Shown: positions 47,096-57,206, numbered from the stretch's first letter. The stretch: DNA of 64,000 bases from Maribacter luteus (GCF_009674825.1 NZ_WKJH01000021.1:95034-159033); one strand, 5' to 3'. A program made the numbers and translations. The notes: a model not told the origin generated them from the letters alone.

Positions 47096-47641
47096 ATGCA
47101 GCAAACTTCCGAACAATACGACGCCGTAATAAAGATATGTAGGGATTTATTCCAGAAAAAGATGAAAGATTACGGCAGTGCTTGGCGTATTCTTAGATTA
47201 CCTTCCTTGACCGATCAGATTTTCATAAAGGCACAACGTATTCGTGGGCTTCAGGAAAATGAAGTGCGAAAGGTTGACGAGGATGAGCGTTCCGAGTTTG
47301 TCGGAATCATCAACTATTCGATCATGGCCTTGATCCAGTTGGAAAAAGGTGTTGTGGACCAGCCCGATTTATCCGAGAAGGAAGCTGTGGAGTTGTACGA
47401 TAAGCATACAAAAATTACTAAATCCTTGATGGAAGATAAGAATCACGACTACGGGGAGGCTTGGCGAGATATGCGTGTAAGTTCCTTGACCGATCTTATC
47501 CTTCAAAAACTTTTACGTGTTAAACAGATCGAGGATAACAAAGGGGCAACCTTGGTCAGTGAAGGTATCGATGCCAATTATCAGGACATGGTAAATTATG
47601 CCGTTTTCGCCATGATTCATTTAAAAGAAGGTTCAAAATGA
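47096..47641 (+). CDS. DUF1599 protein with internal duplication
   Basis: A 181-residue soluble protein made of two similar halves. Half 1 has 'CRDLFQKKMKDYGSAWRILR', SLTDQIFIKAQRIR and 'INYSIMALIQLEKG'; half 2 has 'SLMEDKNHDYGEAWRDMR', SLTDLILQKLLRVK and 'VNYAVFAMIHLKEG'. The shared KxxDYGxAWR and SLTD blocks are charged and likely functional. The family has been linked to nucleotide-related functions, but nothing is certain. It overlaps the DoxX gene by 4 bases (ATGA). Confidence 0.9.
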   Translation: MQQTSEQYDAVIKICRDLFQKKMKDYGSAWRILRLPSLTDQIFIKAQRIRGLQENEVRKVDEDERSEFVGIINYSIMALIQLEKGVVDQPDLSEKEAVELYDKHTKITKSLMEDKNHDYGEAWRDMRVSSLTDLILQKLLRVKQIEDNKGATLVSEGIDANYQDMVNYAVFAMIHLKEGSK

Positions 47642-48732
47642 AATATTTAGTTGGTTTTAGTAGATTGTTCGTCGGGTTTTTATTCATTTTCAGTGGTTTT
47701 GTAAAACTCAACGACCCTGTAGGTTTTACCTTTAAATTGGAGGAATATTTTAGTGAGGCCGTTCTTAACCTCACTTTTTTATTGCCCTATGCCCTTGGTT
47801 TCGCACTTCTTGTTGTGGTCTTGGAAATCTTATTGGGCGTAATGTTATTGTTGGGGTTCAGGATTAGGTTTACTTTATGGAGTTTGTTTTTGATGATCGT
47901 ATTTTTCGGGTTTTTAACCTTCTATTCGGCGTATTTCAATAAAGTGACCGATTGTGGTTGTTTTGGCGATGCCGTGAACTTGTCACCATGGGGTTCGTTT
48001 ACAAAGGATATGGTGCTCTTGGTCTTCATCGTTATATTGATTCTAGGGAAAAGATTTATAAAACCCATTTTCGGGCCCAATTCGAGAAGGGTCATTACGG
48101 CTTTGGCCTTGGTGTTTTGTGTCCTGTTTGCCTACCATGTTCTGAACCATCTTCCGGTAATCGATTTTAGGCCGTATAAGATCGGCGCCAATATTCAAGA
48201 AGGTATGGTAATGCCCGAGGATGCGCAGAAACCTGTTTTTGAGTATGCTTGGAAATTCAATGTGAATGGAGAAGAAGAGGTTGTGGTCACCAATGGGGAT
48301 TATCCTTCAGTTGATGGGGAGTTCATTGATGTTGAAACCACGGAAATCGTAAAAGGATATGAACCGCCCATACATGATTTCACGATAGAACAAGAAGGGG
48401 TAGATTACGCACCTGAGTTATTGGCAGAACCTAAATTGATGATGATTATTTCCTATAACTTGGATAACAGCGATTTGGAAGCGTTTACCGCACTGGCCCA
48501 GTTGATACCCAAAGCAAAGGATAAGGGTTATAAGGTAATTGGCATGTCGGCTTCAAGTCCGGAAGAAACCGCAGCCCTAATAAAAAAATATAACTTGGAT
48601 ACCGAGTTTTATTTTACAGATGAGACGGCATTGAAAACCGTAGTACGCTCCAATCCGGGATTACTTACTTTGGAAAAAGGAACCATTACCCAGAAAGTGC
48701 ATTTTAACGATATGGACGATTTGGTATTTTAA
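47638..48732 (+). CDS. DoxX-like membrane protein with thioredoxin-like C-terminus (BT_3928 type)
   Basis: A 364-residue protein. The N-terminus (1-150) is a DoxX-like four-segment membrane unit ('FSRLFVGFLFIFSGFVKLND', then DPVGFTFKLEEYF) with a conserved pair of cysteines in VTDCGCFGDAV. The remainder (about 200-364) resembles a thioredoxin-like fold without a CxxC pair. It lies between DUF1599 and a TlpA-type thioredoxin, an order often kept in Bacteroidota. A role in envelope redox balance is plausible, not shown. Confidence 0.88.
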   Translation: MKYLVGFSRLFVGFLFIFSGFVKLNDPVGFTFKLEEYFSEAVLNLTFLLPYALGFALLVVVLEILLGVMLLLGFRIRFTLWSLFLMIVFFGFLTFYSAYFNKVTDCGCFGDAVNLSPWGSFTKDMVLLVFIVILILGKRFIKPIFGPNSRRVITALALVFCVLFAYHVLNHLPVIDFRPYKIGANIQEGMVMPEDAQKPVFEYAWKFNVNGEEEVVVTNGDYPSVDGEFIDVETTEIVKGYEPPIHDFTIEQEGVDYAPELLAEPKLMMIISYNLDNSDLEAFTALAQLIPKAKDKGYKVIGMSASSPEETAALIKKYNLDTEFYFTDETALKTVVRSNPGLLTLEKGTITQKVHFNDMDDLVF

Positions 48733-48747
48733 TACGGATATAGATAC

Positions 48748-49272
48748 ATGACAGCAACAACGATAAGAAAGAAAATAAACAAACTGTACGTGCTTTTGGC
48801 CCTGTTTTCGTTTATGGCGATGCAGGCCCAGGAGCATACTTTTTCGAAGGCCGCATTGAACGATGTTTTTTTGGATTTGAAAGGGGATGAGGTCTCTTTT
48901 CAGTCCATAATAGAAGCGAATAAAGGCAAAACCGTGCTTTTGGACATTTGGGCCTCTTGGTGTAAAGATTGTGTAGTAGGTATGCCAACGGTAAAAGATT
49001 TACAAAAAGATTTTCCCGATGTTGCGGTCGTATTCATTTCCTTGGATAAGAATGAAGCAAGCTGGAAAAAGGGAATAGAAAGATTTAAAATAACGGAAGG
49101 GTCACATTATTGGGCGAACGATGGATGGAAATCGGAATTGTTCCAAGATATTGATTTGGATTGGATTCCAAGATATATGGTCCTGGACGCAGAAGGTAAT
49201 ATTAAATTATATAAAGCCATAAAGGCAAGTGATAAAGCGATTGTAGAACAATTAAGAAACAGTAAGTCATGA
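48748..49272 (+). CDS. TlpA-like thioredoxin, exported
   Basis: A 174-residue protein with a signal peptide (AMQAQ) and a thioredoxin fold whose active site is WCKDC (Cys72 and Cys75) in 'DIWASWCKDCVVGMP'. It should be a periplasmic thiol-disulfide oxidoreductase. It is 15 bases after the DoxX gene and overlaps tpiA by 4 bases, so it is translated in the same operon. Confidence 0.92.
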   Translation: MTATTIRKKINKLYVLLALFSFMAMQAQEHTFSKAALNDVFLDLKGDEVSFQSIIEANKGKTVLLDIWASWCKDCVVGMPTVKDLQKDFPDVAVVFISLDKNEASWKKGIERFKITEGSHYWANDGWKSELFQDIDLDWIPRYMVLDAEGNIKLYKAIKASDKAIVEQLRNSKS

Positions 49273-50018
49273 GAAGTAAAATAGTAGCAGGAAACTGGAA
49301 AATGAATAAGAACATGGAAGAAACCGAAGCCCTTTTGGCAGAGGTTTCGGCGAAATTGCCGGACACTACTGCGAAGGTAATGGTAGCCCCGACTTTCGTA
49401 AATTTGGCTAGTGCCGTAAACCAGTTGGAGGATTCAACCATAGAGGTTATCGCCCAAAACATGCATTTTGCCGAAAGTGGTGCCTATACGGGTGAAATTT
49501 CAGCCGATATGTTATTGAACATCGGTATCAATACCGTTATATTGGGTCATTCAGAGCGTAGGGCCTATTTCGGGGAAACCGATGAGATCCTTGAGAAAAA
49601 AGTAAAAGCAGCCTTGGCCAAGAACATGAAAGTAATGTTCTGCTTTGGTGAGGAATTGGCCGATCGTAAATCGGACAACCATTTCAAGGTTGTTGAAAGC
49701 CAATTGAAAAATGCACTTTTTGGACTGGATGCCAGTGCTTGGAGCAGCATTATTTTGGCTTACGAACCTGTTTGGGCCATTGGTACGGGTGAAACAGCAT
49801 CACCTGAGCAAGCGCAAGAAATGCATGCTTTTGTACGTAAGACCATTGCTGCGGCCTTTGATCAGAATATCGCCGATAATGTTTCCATTCTTTATGGTGG
49901 TAGTGTTAAGCCTTCCAATGCTGAGGAAATTTTCTCCAAACCAGATGTTGATGGTGGTTTGATCGGTGGTGCTGCATTGGTAGCCGATGATTTCATTGCT
50001 ATCGTTAAAGCAATCTAA
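49269..50018 (+). CDS. tpiA: Triose-phosphate isomerase
   Basis: A 249-residue TIM barrel with Lys11 in GNWKMN, His94 in LGHSERR and catalytic Glu166 in AYEPVWAIGTG. It interconverts dihydroxyacetone phosphate and glyceraldehyde 3-phosphate. It is the last gene of the DUF1599-DoxX-TlpA-tpiA run; a perfect 12-bp hairpin follows. Confidence 0.97.
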   Translation: MRSKIVAGNWKMNKNMEETEALLAEVSAKLPDTTAKVMVAPTFVNLASAVNQLEDSTIEVIAQNMHFAESGAYTGEISADMLLNIGINTVILGHSERRAYFGETDEILEKKVKAALAKNMKVMFCFGEELADRKSDNHFKVVESQLKNALFGLDASAWSSIILAYEPVWAIGTGETASPEQAQEMHAFVRKTIAAAFDQNIADNVSILYGGSVKPSNAEEIFSKPDVDGGLIGGAALVADDFIAIVKAI

Positions 50019-50040
50019 GTTTTTAAAAATACCATTTTAT

Positions 50041-50070
50041 ATGCCCCTTAAATTTGTTTTTAAGGGGCAT
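50041..50070 (+). terminator. 12-bp perfect hairpin between tpiA and prmA
   Basis: ATGCCCCTTAAA (50041-50052), loop TTTGTT, perfect complement (50059-50070). The following TCTG is a poor T tract, so it may be a weak terminator, a processing site or a leader hairpin of prmA, whose ATG is 23 bases downstream. Confidence 0.6.
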
Positions 50071-50093
50071 TCTGTTCCTATAAATCCGTACCT

Positions 50094-50930
50094 ATGTCAA
50101 ACACCGTTTATATTGAATATAATTTTGAGATTGCCCCTTTGCAACCCACATCGGATATATTGATCGCCGAATTGGGTGCAATCGGTTTTGAGAGTTTCGT
50201 AGAGCACGAAACCGGTATCCAGGCCTATATTCAAAAAGAGGATTGGCAAGCCGATATGTTGAAAGAAGTCGGGATACTTACAAATCCGGACTTTAGTATT
50301 TCATATGGTTTCAAGGAGATAGAACAAGAAAATTGGAACGCCACTTGGGAACGCAATTTCAACCCGATTACCGTTGACAATGAATGTGAGGTACGGGCGC
50401 CGTTTCATGAAAAATCCGACGTAACGTATGATATAGTCATTGAGCCAAAGATGAGTTTCGGTACGGGCCATCATGAAACCACCCATATGATGTTGCAATT
50501 TATCCTAGCGCATGATTTCAAAGGAAAAACGGTTCTTGATATGGGCAGTGGTACAGGGGTTTTGGCCATTCTTGCCGAAATGAGGGGGGCAATGTCCGTA
50601 GATGCCATAGATATCGATAATTGGTGTTATCTGAACGCAGTGGAGAATGTGGAGCGTAATAATTGTAAGCAAATCAAAGTGTATGAGGGTGATGCCTCTT
50701 TGTTGAAAGACCAAAAGTACGATGTGATCATCGCCAATATCAATAGGAACATACTACTTGCCGATATTCCGGAATATGCAAAATGCCTGACAAAGGGAGG
50801 GCAGCTGTTTTTAAGTGGATTTTATAAGGAAGATATTCCCTTAATCTCCAAAAAGTGCAGTGAATACGGACTCAATTTTGAAAAAAATCTTCAAAAAAAT
50901 AATTGGGTTGCAGTAAAATATGTACTTTAG
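50094..50930 (+). CDS. prmA: Ribosomal protein L11 methyltransferase
   Basis: A 278-residue methyltransferase. The N-terminal domain (1-100) is the L11-binding part, then come MSFGTGHHETTHMM and the SAM loop VLDMGSGTGVLAI, and NINRNIL as the catalytic-site motif. It methylates ribosomal protein L11. Followed 32 bases later by clpS, a pairing common in Bacteroidota. Confidence 0.95.
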   Translation: MSNTVYIEYNFEIAPLQPTSDILIAELGAIGFESFVEHETGIQAYIQKEDWQADMLKEVGILTNPDFSISYGFKEIEQENWNATWERNFNPITVDNECEVRAPFHEKSDVTYDIVIEPKMSFGTGHHETTHMMLQFILAHDFKGKTVLDMGSGTGVLAILAEMRGAMSVDAIDIDNWCYLNAVENVERNNCKQIKVYEGDASLLKDQKYDVIIANINRNILLADIPEYAKCLTKGGQLFLSGFYKEDIPLISKKCSEYGLNFEKNLQKNNWVAVKYVL

Positions 50931-50962
50931 GGAGTGTTATTCCGATATTAAAAAATTGAATT

Positions 50963-51238
50963 ATGAGCACTAAAGAAAAAATTTCGGAAGAATTACTGCT
51001 CGAAGAAGAAACAGTAAAGCAAAACGAAATTGTACTTTTTAATGACGAGGTAAATACCTTCGATCACGTTATCGATACCTTGATCGATGTTTGTGAACAT
51101 ACTCCCGAACAGGCAGAACAATGCTCTTTGATTGTTCACTATAATGGGAAATGCACCGTAAAAACCGGTGAATATAAAGATCTTGAACCGCGTTGTAGTC
51201 GGTTGCTTCAGGCAGGTTTAAGTGCAGAGATCGTATAG
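50963..51238 (+). CDS. clpS: ATP-dependent Clp protease adaptor ClpS
   Basis: A 91-residue adaptor with the core 'VLFNDEVNTFDHVIDTL' pattern (written here IVLFNDEVNTF) and 'CEHTPEQAEQCSLIVHYNGK'. The binding pocket recognises N-degron substrates and hands them to ClpAP. Likely co-transcribed with prmA. Confidence 0.95.
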   Translation: MSTKEKISEELLLEEETVKQNEIVLFNDEVNTFDHVIDTLIDVCEHTPEQAEQCSLIVHYNGKCTVKTGEYKDLEPRCSRLLQAGLSAEIV

Positions 51239-51404
51239 AAAAAAATACTTCAAAAAACTAAGACAGAGGGTTTTATATACTTTCTTGGTCTTATCACGCC
51301 TTTTATCCAAAGTGCTTACATTTTAGCGCACTAAAAGATTATTTTGCATTAGTAGGGGCTTTCACGATTGATTATTTTTATCACTTAATCAATTCAAAAA
51401 GAGC

Positions 51405-53027
51405 ATGGCTACATTTGAGAGAATTTCCATTAAGGAAAAAATAGGGTATGCCTTAGGGGATGGCGCCGCGAATATCGCATGGCGTGGAGTAGCCACTTTT
51501 CTGTTCATTTTTTATACCGATGTGTTCGGATTGAGCCCTGTTACCGTTGGGGTGTTAATGCTGGTGGCCCGTTTTAGCGATGGTATCAGCGATGTACTTA
51601 TGGGGATCATCGGGGACCGTACGACCTCTAAATATGGCAAATTCCGTCCTTGGATCTTATGGACGGCCATTCCATTGGCCGCTATCCTGTCCCTCTTGTT
51701 CACCAGTCCGGATTTGGGCGAGACCGGTAAGATCGTCTATGCCTATATTACCTATATCTTTTTCACCTTGATCTATACGGCGAACAATGTCCCTTACGGA
51801 GCTCTGATGGCCGTTATGACCGGGGATGACAAGGAGCGTACCAGTTTGGGGTCTTATCGTATGGTCGGTGCTTTCGGTGGTGGCATGTTGGTCCAAGGGG
51901 CCTTATTGTTCTTGGTTGCTTATTATGGCAACGTTGATCCTACTATCTCCATTGATCAACTGGAAGATGAAAAATATAAGGTCGTTGTTTCAACCCATAC
52001 CGATGTTGAGAACGTGAACATAAAAACGGAAGATGGAATCGCCAATTTCACATGGGACGATAGGCAAATGGTCTCTGGGGAAAATGCACCTACCCATGGT
52101 AAAAGTTTCTCTATGAAGGCCAATGAGGACTATACTTTTATTGTTGAGGGGGAACAAAACCTGACCAAGGACAAGATCACCATCATCGACCAAAAAAGAG
52201 GGTATAGTAATTCTATGTACCTCATGTCGGTCTTTTTGGCCATTTTAATGTTCCTGACCTTCTATTCCACCAAAGAGAGAATACAACCACCCAAAGAACA
52301 AAAAAACAACCTGAAACAGGATTTCAAGGATCTTATAGCCAACAAACCATGGTTGGTGTTATTGGTGATCGGACTGTTGTTCAACGTCTATAATTCCATA
52401 AAACAAGGGATTGTCATTATTTACTTTACGCATTATTTGAATAATCAACTTTTGGGTGCCTCTTTCTTGATCGGTCTTATGATCGCCTCGGTACTTGGGG
52501 CCATGGCAACGTCTCCCTTGGGCAAGAAATTCGGTAAACGCAACCTGTTTATTTATGCCTTACTTTTTTCCGGTGGGGTAAATGCCCTATTGTTCTTTTG
52601 CGGACCCGAAGATATTACCGCGATATTTACTATTGGTATTATCTCCGAATTCGCTGCTGCCATCTTCCCGACCTTGTTTTTTGCCATGTTGGGCGATGCC
52701 GCGGATTATTCCGAGTTCAAAAATGGGCGAAGGGCAACGGGACTTATCTATTCCGCAGGCTCGTTCGCTACCAAATTCGGTGGTGGTATTGCCGGGGCGA
52801 TTATCGGTATGATCTTGGGTGCATTTCATTATAGCGGACAAGATGCCAGTTCCATTGAAGGGGCCATTCCCGGTATTATCATGTTGATGAGTTGGGTGCC
52901 CGCATTGATTACCGTGCTGGCAGCAGGATTAATGCTCTTATACCCCTTGACCCAGAAAAAGCTAGATGAGATCACCCTGGAACTTCAAAACAGAAGACTT
53001 CAAGAAGAAAAAATAATAGAACAATAA
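51405..53027 (+). CDS. GPH-family sugar:cation symporter with periplasmic insert
   Basis: A 540-residue carrier of the glycoside-pentoside-hexuronide family: 'KIGYALGDGAANIAWRGVAT', 'RFSDGISDVLMGIIGDRTTS', 'KYGKFRPWILW' and 'NVPYGALMAVMT'. Twelve segments are visible. An 88-residue hydrophilic, beta-like insert (about 178-265) sits between segments 5 and 6, on the periplasmic side by the usual topology; typical members have only a short loop there. The GH94 phosphorylase gene follows 107 bases later, so cellobiose or short cello-oligosaccharides are the likely cargo. Confidence 0.92.
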   Translation: MATFERISIKEKIGYALGDGAANIAWRGVATFLFIFYTDVFGLSPVTVGVLMLVARFSDGISDVLMGIIGDRTTSKYGKFRPWILWTAIPLAAILSLLFTSPDLGETGKIVYAYITYIFFTLIYTANNVPYGALMAVMTGDDKERTSLGSYRMVGAFGGGMLVQGALLFLVAYYGNVDPTISIDQLEDEKYKVVVSTHTDVENVNIKTEDGIANFTWDDRQMVSGENAPTHGKSFSMKANEDYTFIVEGEQNLTKDKITIIDQKRGYSNSMYLMSVFLAILMFLTFYSTKERIQPPKEQKNNLKQDFKDLIANKPWLVLLVIGLLFNVYNSIKQGIVIIYFTHYLNNQLLGASFLIGLMIASVLGAMATSPLGKKFGKRNLFIYALLFSGGVNALLFFCGPEDITAIFTIGIISEFAAAIFPTLFFAMLGDAADYSEFKNGRRATGLIYSAGSFATKFGGGIAGAIIGMILGAFHYSGQDASSIEGAIPGIIMLMSWVPALITVLAAGLMLLYPLTQKKLDEITLELQNRRLQEEKIIEQ

Positions 53028-53134
53028 TTTAACGAGCAAATCGCCCCGAATCGTAATGTTTCATTACAAAAGCGATAAGGGGGTATTTTCTCGAGGTAGA
53101 ACAGAAACACAGTCATTAACTTTAATATAAACAT

Positions 53135-55570
53135 ATGAAATACGGTCATTTTGACGATGCGAACAGGGAGTATGTGATTACGAACCCACAGACCCCTTAC
53201 CCATGGATCAATTATTTGGGTAATGAGGATTTCTTTTCCTTGACTTCCAATACCGGTGGTGGATATACTTTCTATAAGGATGCCAAATTTAGGCGTTTAA
53301 CACGATACAGATATAATAATGTACCTATCGATGATGGGGGGAAATATTTTTACATTAAGGATGGGGATACCACTTGGTCACCTGGTTGGAAACCCATGAA
53401 AACACCTTTGGATAGCTATGAATGCCGTCATGGGATGAGCTATACCAAATTCAATAGTTCAAAGAATGGGGTAGAGGCACAGATTCTTCAATTTATTCCT
53501 TTGGGATTTTGGGGAGAGCTTCAAAAAGTATCCTTGAAGAACACTTCTTCGGAAACCAAAAAACTGAAATTGTTCTCATTTGTCGAATGGTGCCTGTGGA
53601 ATGCCGAGGACGATATGACGAACTTCCAACGTAACTTTTCCACCGGGGAAGTAGAGATCCAGGATTCAACCATTTACCACAAGACCGAATTCAAGGAAAG
53701 ACGTAACCACTATGCTTTTTATAACGTGAATGCCCCTATAGATGGGTATGATACCGATCGCGAATCGTTTTTGGGATTGTATAACGGGTTTGATAATCCC
53801 GATGTCGTTAACGACGGAGCTCCAAAGAACACCGTGGCCCATGGTTGGTCGCCTATCGCATCTCACTATATTGAGGTGGAATTGCAACCGGGCGAATCCC
53901 GCGATTTTATCTTTATGTTGGGCTATGTTGAGGTAGCTCCCGAAGACAAATGGGAAAGCAAGGCGGTCATCAATAAGAAGCCTGCCAAGGAAATGATGGC
54001 AAAATTCGATACCGTGGAAAAAATTGATGCGGCCTATGGGGAACTGCGGGCCTATTGGGACCGACTTCTGGGCAAGATCAATATAGATTCCGGGGATGAT
54101 CGCTTGGATCGTATGGTGAATATCTGGAACCAATACCAATGTATGGTCACCTTCAATATGTCGCGCTCCGCTTCCTTCTTTGAATCAGGAATAGGTCGTG
54201 GTATGGGCTTTAGGGACTCCAACCAAGATTTGATCGGTTTTGTACACCAAATTCCGGAACGTGCCAGGGAACGTATCTTTGATATCGCATCTACACAGTT
54301 CGAGGACGGTTCGTGCTACCACCAATACCAACCCTTGACCAAAAAAGGGAATTCGGCCATTGGGGGCGATTTTAACGACGATCCTTTATGGTTGATTTTA
54401 TCCACTACCGAATATATTAAGGAAACAGGGGATTTTTCCCTGTTGGATGAAATGGTGCCTTTTGATAACGATGCATCACGCGCCAAACCGCATTTCGACC
54501 ATTTAAAAGCTTCTTTCTACCATGTGGTGAACAATTTGGGACCACACGGCTTACCGCTTATCGGGCGTGCCGATTGGAACGATTGTTTAAACCTGAATTG
54601 TTTTTCCGAAGATCCAAACGAATCTTTCCAGACCACAGGGAATAAAAAGGGAAGTACAGCGGAATCACTTATGATTGCCGGACTTTTCGTGGTTTACGGA
54701 AAGGAATATGTAAAACTGTGCAAACGCATAGGGAAGGATGTCGAGGCCCAAGAAGCCGAAAAGCATGTAGATGCCATGATCGAAGCCGTTAAGAAAGATG
54801 GTTGGGACGGTGATTGGTACCTAAGGGCCTATGATTATTATGGGAAAAAAATAGGATCCAACGAAAACGAGGAAGGCAAAATCTTTATCGAATCACAAGG
54901 ATGGTGTACCATGGCCGGGATCGGACAGGAAGAAGGGATGGTAGAAAAGTCGTTGAATGCGGTAAAAGAGCATTTGGACTGTGAATACGGAATCGTATTG
55001 AACAGTCCCGCTTTCACCAAATACTATATTGAATATGGGGAGATTTCGACCTATCCCGCCGGTTATAAGGAAAACGGGGGCATCTTCTGTCATAACAACC
55101 CATGGATCATGATCGGGGAAACCGTTTTGGGCCGAGGAGACCAAGCCTATGAATACTACACCAAAATTGCCCCCAGTTTCTTAGAGGATATTTCCGAACT
55201 GCATCGTGTGGAGCCCTATGTATATTGCCAAATGATCGCCGGTAAGGAAGCATCCAAACCCGGGGAGGCCAAAAACTCCTGGTTGTCGGGAACAGCTTCG
55301 TGGAACTTCTTTGCAATCACCCAATACATCCTCGGTGTAAAAACCGATTATGACGGATTGGTCATTGATCCCTGTATCCCTTCAAAATGGGACGGATTTA
55401 AAATGACACGGGAATATCGTGGGGCCACCTATAATATCGAAGTACAGAATCCCGAGCATATCAGTAAGGGCGTAAAACGCATCTTGGTGAACGGTTCGGA
55501 AATCGATTCGAAAATAGTTCCCATATTAGAGGCTGGAAAAGAACATTCTGTACAGGTGATCATGGGATGA
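53135..55570 (+). CDS. GH94 glycoside phosphorylase, probably cellobiose phosphorylase
   Basis: An 811-residue cytoplasmic enzyme, the length of the clostridial cellobiose phosphorylase. The opening '[19 protein letters not shown]' followed by WPWINYLG-like [10 protein letters not shown], '[13 protein letters not shown]' and '[12 protein letters not shown]' (acidic residues Asp480 and Asp483) are GH94 signatures. It splits cellobiose with phosphate into glucose 1-phosphate and glucose, saving ATP. Chitobiose phosphorylase is the main alternative. It forms a uptake-phosphorolysis pair with the GPH carrier. Its stop is one base from the stop of the opposing YeeE-type gene. Confidence 0.93.
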   Translation: MKYGHFDDANREYVITNPQTPYPWINYLGNEDFFSLTSNTGGGYTFYKDAKFRRLTRYRYNNVPIDDGGKYFYIKDGDTTWSPGWKPMKTPLDSYECRHGMSYTKFNSSKNGVEAQILQFIPLGFWGELQKVSLKNTSSETKKLKLFSFVEWCLWNAEDDMTNFQRNFSTGEVEIQDSTIYHKTEFKERRNHYAFYNVNAPIDGYDTDRESFLGLYNGFDNPDVVNDGAPKNTVAHGWSPIASHYIEVELQPGESRDFIFMLGYVEVAPEDKWESKAVINKKPAKEMMAKFDTVEKIDAAYGELRAYWDRLLGKINIDSGDDRLDRMVNIWNQYQCMVTFNMSRSASFFESGIGRGMGFRDSNQDLIGFVHQIPERARERIFDIASTQFEDGSCYHQYQPLTKKGNSAIGGDFNDDPLWLILSTTEYIKETGDFSLLDEMVPFDNDASRAKPHFDHLKASFYHVVNNLGPHGLPLIGRADWNDCLNLNCFSEDPNESFQTTGNKKGSTAESLMIAGLFVVYGKEYVKLCKRIGKDVEAQEAEKHVDAMIEAVKKDGWDGDWYLRAYDYYGKKIGSNENEEGKIFIESQGWCTMAGIGQEEGMVEKSLNAVKEHLDCEYGIVLNSPAFTKYYIEYGEISTYPAGYKENGGIFCHNNPWIMIGETVLGRGDQAYEYYTKIAPSFLEDISELHRVEPYVYCQMIAGKEASKPGEAKNSWLSGTASWNFFAITQYILGVKTDYDGLVIDPCIPSKWDGFKMTREYRGATYNIEVQNPEHISKGVKRILVNGSEIDSKIVPILEAGKEHSVQVIMG

Positions 55571-55571
55571 C

Positions 55572-55985
55572 CTAATGCGGTAGCTTATCCTTGATCACCC
55601 CGTAAACGAAGGTGCCAAGGAGGGCCGCAGCGATTACAATGAGCATGCTGAAGACGCCTGCTCCCACCAAAATGTACATGGGTCCTGGACATGCACCTGC
55701 CAGGGCCCATCCCAATCCGAAAATACTACCTCCCAGAAGATAACGGGTAAACCCCTTTTCCTTGGGGTTGATGTTTATTTTGTGTCCCTCTATGTTTTTG
55801 AGTCCACTTCGTTTCATCAATGCTACCCCGATGACCCCCAAGAATACGGCCGATCCTATGATGCCGTACATGTGAAAGGACTGGAATTTGAACATTTCAT
55901 AAATACGGTACCAAGAGACCGCTTCGGACTTTACCAATATGATTCCGAAAACCATACCGACGAATAGATATTTCAATAATTTCAT
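55572..55985 (-). CDS. YeeE/YedE-type sulfur transporter, second half (DUF6691)
   Basis: A 137-residue membrane protein with about four segments; 'GLGWALAGACPGPMYILVGA' contains the conserved cysteine motif of the second subunit. I use the ATG at 55985 because it overlaps the stop of its partner by 4 bases (ATGA); a longer frame from 56114 would lie inside the partner. Together the pair should make one thiosulfate or sulfur-compound channel, like PmpA/PmpB. Confidence 0.9.
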   Translation of the reverse strand: MKLLKYLFVGMVFGIILVKSEAVSWYRIYEMFKFQSFHMYGIIGSAVFLGVIGVALMKRSGLKNIEGHKININPKEKGFTRYLLGGSIFGLGWALAGACPGPMYILVGAGVFSMLIVIAAALLGTFVYGVIKDKLPH

Positions 55986-56548
55986 GATGCCTTGAATATT
56001 AGGGGTAAGATAAAGTGTGTCATGATCAGACCACCGATAAAAAAGCCGATAACGGCCACTAAGGAAGGTTTTTGCAGATTGCTCAATCCCGAAATGGCAT
56101 GGCCAGAGGTGCAACCTCCGGCATAGCGGGTACCGAAGCCGACCAAAAAGCCTGCGATTATCAAGACAGACATCCCCTTAACGGTAAAAACCGCACTCCA
56201 ATCATATATTTCCGGGGGCAAAATGGCTGCACCGGCATTATGGAACCCCATGGTTTCCAAATCGTTGATCGTTTCGGGTGAAAGTGCTATGTTAGACCCA
56301 TCGGATAGGAAATTCACGGCAATAAATCCCCCTAAGATGGCCCCAAGGACGACCACTAAATTCCAACGTTGGGCCTTCCAATCGAACTTAAAGAAATCGG
56401 CATATTTACCCGCCCCACCGATACTACATAAGGTTCTAAGGTTCGATGACATACCGAACGATTTGCCGAAGTAGAACAGCAATAGCATAACGAAAGTGAT
56501 CAATGGCCCGGTGACATACCACGGCCAAGGTTGAAGAATTATTTCCAT
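55982..56548 (-). CDS. YeeE/YedE-type sulfur transporter, first half
   Basis: A 188-residue membrane protein with about five segments. 'GTRYAGGCTSGHAISGLSNL' is the conserved cysteine-containing signature of YeeE/YedE carriers, which take up thiosulfate or a related sulfur compound. No sulfur-metabolism genes are next to it in this window. First gene of a two-gene operon. Confidence 0.93.
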   Translation of the reverse strand: MEIILQPWPWYVTGPLITFVMLLLFYFGKSFGMSSNLRTLCSIGGAGKYADFFKFDWKAQRWNLVVVLGAILGGFIAVNFLSDGSNIALSPETINDLETMGFHNAGAAILPPEIYDWSAVFTVKGMSVLIIAGFLVGFGTRYAGGCTSGHAISGLSNLQKPSLVAVIGFFIGGLIMTHFILPLIFKAS

Positions 56549-56654
56549 TCCAAAGTTTTTGCAAATATAAACGAATGGATTTATTCGGTTTTTTTAGAGG
56601 AACCTTACACTTTTAAGCGGTTAATCGTGATGGGGAATGTTATAGGTTCACATC

Positions 56655-57206
56655 TTAGTTTACTATTTCTTCCAAAAATATAATTCCGGCATGCTTTGAT
56701 GTTTCTATAATAATTCCTTTGGCATTTAGTAGTTCTGGTTTTTCAGATTTTTTAAAGAGGTGTTTTTTAATTTTGCTGTCATTTTTTTCAAAATGCAATA
56801 CAGTATCTAACCCTTCTAGGTTTTCTGCAACCTTTTTACTTAAATTTTCAACCTTAACGACTTTGAATTCCCCCCTGATTTTTTCTTTTTCCTTCAAATC
56901 TTTTTTTGTGGAATGCACATACGCAAAATAGGTGAATACAATAGCCAATATCACGAGTAAAAGAACAATACCGATCATTGTTGGGTTTTCATACATTGGT
57001 TCGGTGACGTCTTCTAATTTTCTGATTCCTTGTTTCTTATCGAAAATTTTTATGAAGTTCCATAATTCAGGTGGGGCCATTAAAGCGGAAATTCCTAGAA
57101 TAGGAGCAATTATTGCCGTTTTTTTAAATTTAGCATTGCCTTCTTCATATTCCTTTTCAACTTTTTTTAATTCTTCTGGCGTTATTGGTAATGTAGAATT
57201 GTTCAT
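56655..57206 (-). CDS. Unknown membrane protein
   Basis: A 183-residue protein with two membrane segments (about 31-50 and 78-98). The N-terminal 30 residues are a charged helix (TPEELKKVEKEYEEG) and the C-terminal 80 are basic and soluble. I recognise no family. It lies beside the repeat region that starts at 57.4 kb. The composition is AT-richer than its neighbours, but coding bias looks normal. Confidence 0.7.
   Translation of the reverse strand: MNNSTLPITPEELKKVEKEYEEGNAKFKKTAIIAPILGISALMAPPELWNFIKIFDKKQGIRKLEDVTEPMYENPTMIGIVLLLVILAIVFTYFAYVHSTKKDLKEKEKIRGEFKVVKVENLSKKVAENLEGLDTVLHFEKNDSKIKKHLFKKSEKPELLNAKGIIIETSKHAGIIFLEEIVN

Noticed and set aside
51311..51332. AGTGC-N12-GCACT dyad upstream of the GPH carrier gene as an operator
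   Set aside because: Five-base arms are too short to separate from chance without comparison with other genomes.
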